Assembly: GCA_002392705.1 (NCBI GenBank) | Contig: DGHP01000077.1 | Span: forward strand, 14,453 to 21,794 | Reading direction: 5' to 3' | From: Lachnospiraceae bacterium UBA3845 | GTDB taxonomy: Bacteria > Bacillota > Clostridia > Lachnospirales > Lachnospiraceae | Length of the DNA stretch: 7,342 nucleotides | Part shown: piece by piece, positions 4,746 to 7,342 of the stretch | Layout: every line of letters starts with the position of its first letter | Position numbering within the stretch: the first letter of the stretch is position 1 | The notes under the pieces: generated by a model | The model's input: only the letters and a program-made list of their open reading frames with translations | Database searches by the model: none | What the model was told of the DNA's origin: nothing | Program-made: the position numbers and the translations under genes

Positions 4746-6017
4746 ATGATTCTGATGCTGACCTACGCAAAAGTCCAGACAAAGCGCCTTCTGCGCTGTT
4801 TTCCCGCCATGCTTTCCATGCTGCTTCTCCTCAGCCTGGTCCTGGGAGCCCTGCTGCAGTTTCAGATCCGGCGCACGGAAAACTCCCCGGAAGGGGATGA
4901 AGAGGCCCGCCTCAGGATCGGCCTGGTCGGCACGGACTCCTCTTCCTACCTTCAGACCGGGCTTACCATGCTGCAGACAATGGACATGTCCCGCCAGGCT
5001 GTGCGCTTTACCCCCCTTAAGCGGCAGGAAGCCCTTGAAATGCTGCGGAAAGGGGAGCTGCATGCCGTCATCGACATCCCGGATGAACTTCTTGACAATC
5101 TCCTGAGCGGCGAAACCGGTACAAAGCTCACCCTCTTTCTTCCGGGCTCCGGCGGGGGAATCGGCCCCCTCCTGATCAGGGAACTGACAGACGCGCTCTC
5201 TTCCATCATCCTGACGATGGAAGCCGCTTCCTATACGCTGGCGGATTTCTACACGCTCAGCGGGGTCACCAGCACCGATGACATCGACGCGGCCATGACG
5301 GACCTTCTCTATGTCTCTCTGCAGAAAGTGCTGGAGCGGAGTTCTCTCTTTGAATACGCCGCTTCCGGAGAAAAGACGCCGCTCAGCTTCGGAGCCTACT
5401 ATCTGTGCGCCGTCCTGATCCTGCTGATCCTGCTGACCGGGGTAATCTGCGCCGGATACTGCATCCGCAGCCGGAGCACCGAAGCTATTCAGTCTGTTCT
5501 GAAAGCCGGTTCCCTGCCGGGTACAGGCCAGATTTTCGCCGAATATGCAGCCCTTCTTGTGCTTACTGCCCTGCTCATGGGCCTGCTTCTGCCGGCGGCG
5601 GCATTCGGTCTGAGCCGCGGCGGCTTTGCGCCGAAAGAATTCGCCGGGGAAGGACTGTCCGTTTTTCTGAACTATCTGCGCCTGCTCCCTGCTGTCCTGC
5701 CTCTTCTCCTGATGGCGTCGGCCATGGATCTTCTGATCTATGAACTGGCGGACAGCCTGCTGTCCGGGATTCTTCTCCATTTTCTGACCGTGATTGTACT
5801 GAGCTTTTTTTCCGGGCTTTTTCTGCCGGTCTCAAGCTTTCCGGAAAGGATCCGGCCCCTTGCAGGGGCACTCCCTCCGGCCAGAGCCCTGTCTTTTCTT
5901 GAAGAATACCTGCACGGATGCGTCTCCCTTCATGGGCCTCTGTTGTCCGTACTGCTCTACAGCCTGATTTTCCTTCTGTCTTCGGCGGCGCTCAGGACAA
6001 GAAGACTCAGTGCCTGA
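4746..6017 (+). CDS. ABC-2 family permease, first subunit
   Basis: This 423-residue integral membrane protein has the ABC2_membrane_3 layout. TM1 is at about 19-38 and a large outer domain at about 39-214. Five further segments lie near 217-239, 264-288, 307-331, 340-363 and 396-415. The outer domain contains RLRIGLVGTD and the ELHAVIDIPDELLDNL stretch typical of this fold, where a beta strand precedes a 'short-gene-product IP' motif. The C-terminal SGLFLPVSSFPERIRPL and LPPARALSFLEEYLHG (about 356-391) match the conserved ABC-2 loop between TM5 and TM6. It should form the translocation path with the next gene's product. The start is uncertain: ATG 4746 and ATG 4755 are both possible and neither has a recognisable GGAGG, which is odd beside the strong sites of the neighbours. 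ATG 4755 would shorten the protein by three residues. Confidence 0.92.
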   Translation: MILMLTYAKVQTKRLLRCFPAMLSMLLLLSLVLGALLQFQIRRTENSPEGDEEARLRIGLVGTDSSSYLQTGLTMLQTMDMSRQAVRFTPLKRQEALEMLRKGELHAVIDIPDELLDNLLSGETGTKLTLFLPGSGGGIGPLLIRELTDALSSIILTMEAASYTLADFYTLSGVTSTDDIDAAMTDLLYVSLQKVLERSSLFEYAASGEKTPLSFGAYYLCAVLILLILLTGVICAGYCIRSRSTEAIQSVLKAGSLPGTGQIFAEYAALLVLTALLMGLLLPAAAFGLSRGGFAPKEFAGEGLSVFLNYLRLLPAVLPLLLMASAMDLLIYELADSLLSGILLHFLTVIVLSFFSGLFLPVSSFPERIRPLAGALPPARALSFLEEYLHGCVSLHGPLLSVLLYSLIFLLSSAALRTRRLSA

Positions 6018-6040
6018 TCATCAGGAAAACGCTGATCTGT

Positions 6041-6048
6041 AAGGAGGT
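6041..6048 (+). promoter_or_regulatory. Ribosome binding site of the second permease gene
   Basis: AAGGAGGT is a full anti-16S match, 12 bases before the ATG at 6061, which is longer than usual. No in-frame start codon lies closer, so the spacing is accepted. Just upstream, the palindrome CCTGAT-C-ATCAGG (6013-6025) overlaps the preceding gene's TGA (6015-6017); its loop is short and it is more likely incidental. Confidence 0.75.
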
Positions 6049-6060
6049 TTTGCCGGGAAA

Positions 6061-7299
6061 ATGATTAAAAAACTGCGCACGGCCATACTGTGGCTGTACC
6101 TGACTCAGAAAAGATTTTTGCTCAGGCCTCTTTTTCTGCTGCTTTTATGCCTGGTTCCGCTTCTTTCCCTTGCGGTGGGCCGCATGTCTTCCGGCGCGGA
6201 CAGCATCATCCGGGCTGCTCTGGCATGCAGGAATCCGTCCGATGAAAAAGCGCAGGAGATCTTCGCGCGGCTGACTGCCGGCGGCAGCGCAGCCATTCAG
6301 TATTATGTCTGTGCGGATGAAAAGGAGCTGAAAGAAGACATTGCGTCAGGGAAAGCCCGTCTCGGATTTGTTTTTCCTGAAGACACGCAGGCCATGTTTG
6401 ACGCATTTGCCGCTCAGGAAGCAGAAAGCGGCGGCGCGCTCTCCGTTCTGGGAAGCCTTTTTTCCGGAAATGGCAAAGAAACTGATGATGCCAGGATCCT
6501 GGTGCTTGCAGGAAGCAATGACGTGGTTGCAAAACTGTCCAGGGAACAGCTGTACGGGAAGATCTATCAGGATCTTTCGCTGGCCATACTGAAAGCATGG
6601 ATGGATCAGCACGCAGGCGGTTTCTATATGCAGAAGGAGGAGCGGGACCGTTACCTGGAAGAAACCATGGCAGCTTATCAGATGGATGAGAATCTTTTCC
6701 GGCTCGCTTATCCGGATGAGGAGCTCCTTTCCGAAAAAGCCTCTTCCGATTATCTATCCTCCCCTCTGAGGGGACTTCTGGCTGTACTCATGGTCCTGAC
6801 CGGAAGCGCCGCGGCGCTGGTTCTCATGCTGGACGAAAAAGAAGGCCGCTTTATCTGGATGAAGAACAGCTCCCGCTGTATTTACCGCTATTTCAGTATC
6901 CTGATACCCGTCGCCGACGCGGCTTTATTTGTGCTGATCGCGCTGAGATTTACAGAGACCTTTACCGACTGGGGGAAGGAAATCCTTCTCCTTTCCCTTC
7001 TGTGCCTCTGCATCACCGGCTTCAGCAGCCTCCTTGGCTGCCTGCTTCCGGACATGACTCTCTACGGGGCGCTGATCCCGATTCTGCTTCTGGCCTGCCT
7101 GTTTCTGACGCCCGTTTTTCTTGATCTTACTTTTGTGCGGCCGCTCCAGGCGCTGCTTCCCCCATGGCTCTATCTGAATGCCGTCCATGGGTCTGTCCCG
7201 CTGCAGAGCATATGCCTCTACGCGGTCATTTCAGGACTTATGTCCCTTCTGGCGGATTATCTGAGAAACAGGGCGGCGCCGGTTCATTCCGTTCTTTAA
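6061..7299 (+). CDS. ABC-2 family permease, second subunit
   Basis: The 412-residue membrane protein has the same plan as the first permease but very different sequence. TM1 is at about 22-39 and the outer domain at about 40-234. Later segments lie near 237-257, 274-296, 306-328, 333-353 and 381-399. The outer domain has a corresponding ELKEDIASGKARLGFVFPED motif, the strand-helix-strand element seen in ABC2_membrane_3 proteins. The C-terminal FLTPVFLDLTFVRPLQALLP and PWLYLNAVHG correspond to the LPPARALSFLEEYLHG region of its partner. It starts 43 bases after the first permease and is the last gene seen in the operon. Two unlike half-permeases with one ATPase suggest a heterodimeric exporter of the LnrLMN type; that comparison is architectural, and the substrate is unknown. 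Confidence 0.92.
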   Translation: MIKKLRTAILWLYLTQKRFLLRPLFLLLLCLVPLLSLAVGRMSSGADSIIRAALACRNPSDEKAQEIFARLTAGGSAAIQYYVCADEKELKEDIASGKARLGFVFPEDTQAMFDAFAAQEAESGGALSVLGSLFSGNGKETDDARILVLAGSNDVVAKLSREQLYGKIYQDLSLAILKAWMDQHAGGFYMQKEERDRYLEETMAAYQMDENLFRLAYPDEELLSEKASSDYLSSPLRGLLAVLMVLTGSAAALVLMLDEKEGRFIWMKNSSRCIYRYFSILIPVADAALFVLIALRFTETFTDWGKEILLLSLLCLCITGFSSLLGCLLPDMTLYGALIPILLLACLFLTPVFLDLTFVRPLQALLPPWLYLNAVHGSVPLQSICLYAVISGLMSLLADYLRNRAAPVHSVL

Positions 7300-7342
7300 C
7301 CGTCAAAGAATCCGGACTGCTGTTTCACTGTTCCGGTACCAG
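7300..7342 (+). other. Start of the downstream untranslated region, truncated
   Basis: After the TAA, CCGGA (7312-7316) can pair with TCCGG (7332-7336). This may be the beginning of a terminator, but the window ends before any T-tract could be seen. No gene start is visible here. Confidence 0.3.

Noticed and set aside
4707..5780. Long minus-strand ORF of 357 codons opposite the first permease
   Set aside because: Its Gln/Gly/Arg-rich translation is what results from reading the complement of a hydrophobic membrane gene. The plus-strand protein has the full ABC-2 topology and conserved loops.
6013..6025. Palindrome CCTGAT-C-ATCAGG between the two permeases as a terminator or operator
   Set aside because: The loop is too short for a stable hairpin beyond four pairs, no T-tract follows and it overlaps the stop codon, so coincidence is more likely.
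1..7342. Mobile element, CRISPR array, toxin-antitoxin or defence system
   Set aside because: No transposase, integrase, terminal inverted repeat pair, regularly spaced repeats or recognisable toxin, nuclease or defence gene was found.

Overview
The window looks like a chromosomal segment from a Gram-positive anaerobe of the class Clostridia, most likely a Lachnospiraceae-type organism. The evidence is an ArgRS N-terminus and a DUF4250 protein that resemble clostridial versions as I remember them, strong AAGGAGG-type ribosome binding sites, and a moderately high GC content judged by eye. This placement is inference, since no rRNA or other taxonomic marker is present.

Layout. (1) Positions 1-1492, minus strand: rarA (AAA+ replication-associated recombination factor), followed 10 bases later by the first 45 codons of argS, which leaves the window. 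(2) Positions 1493-1765: a compact control region. Two near-consensus sigma-A promoters point away from each other and share one overlapping -35 box. The leftward promoter serves rarA-argS. The rightward one has perfect TTGACA-17-TATAAT and drives a roughly 130-base leader built around a long imperfect hairpin followed by five T residues. (3) Positions 1766-1945, plus strand: a 59-residue DUF4250 protein. (4) Positions 2000-2051: a bidirectional intrinsic terminator separating it from the convergent gene to its right. (5) Positions 2160-3680, minus strand: a 506-residue, very acidic exported protein of unknown function. (6) Positions 3681-3902: a divergent intergenic region. (7) Positions 3903-7299, plus strand: a three-gene ABC-2 exporter operon made of one ATPase and two dissimilar permeases, each with one N-terminal membrane segment, a large outer domain and about five C-terminal membrane segments. 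This is the architecture of the LnrLMN (linearmycin resistance) type of exporter, but the substrate cannot be read from the sequence.

How the genes relate. rarA and argS look like one housekeeping transcription unit. The ABC genes form one functional transporter, with the ATPase powering a probable permease heterodimer. The exported acidic protein is transcribed divergently from the transporter, so shared control is possible but unproven. No phage, insertion sequence, CRISPR array or defence gene was seen. The best candidates for something undescribed are the shared -35 promoter pair with its structured, T-tract-ended leader before the DUF4250 gene, and the ATPase-permease junction, which is open in frame, has no visible ribosome binding site and can form two hairpins.
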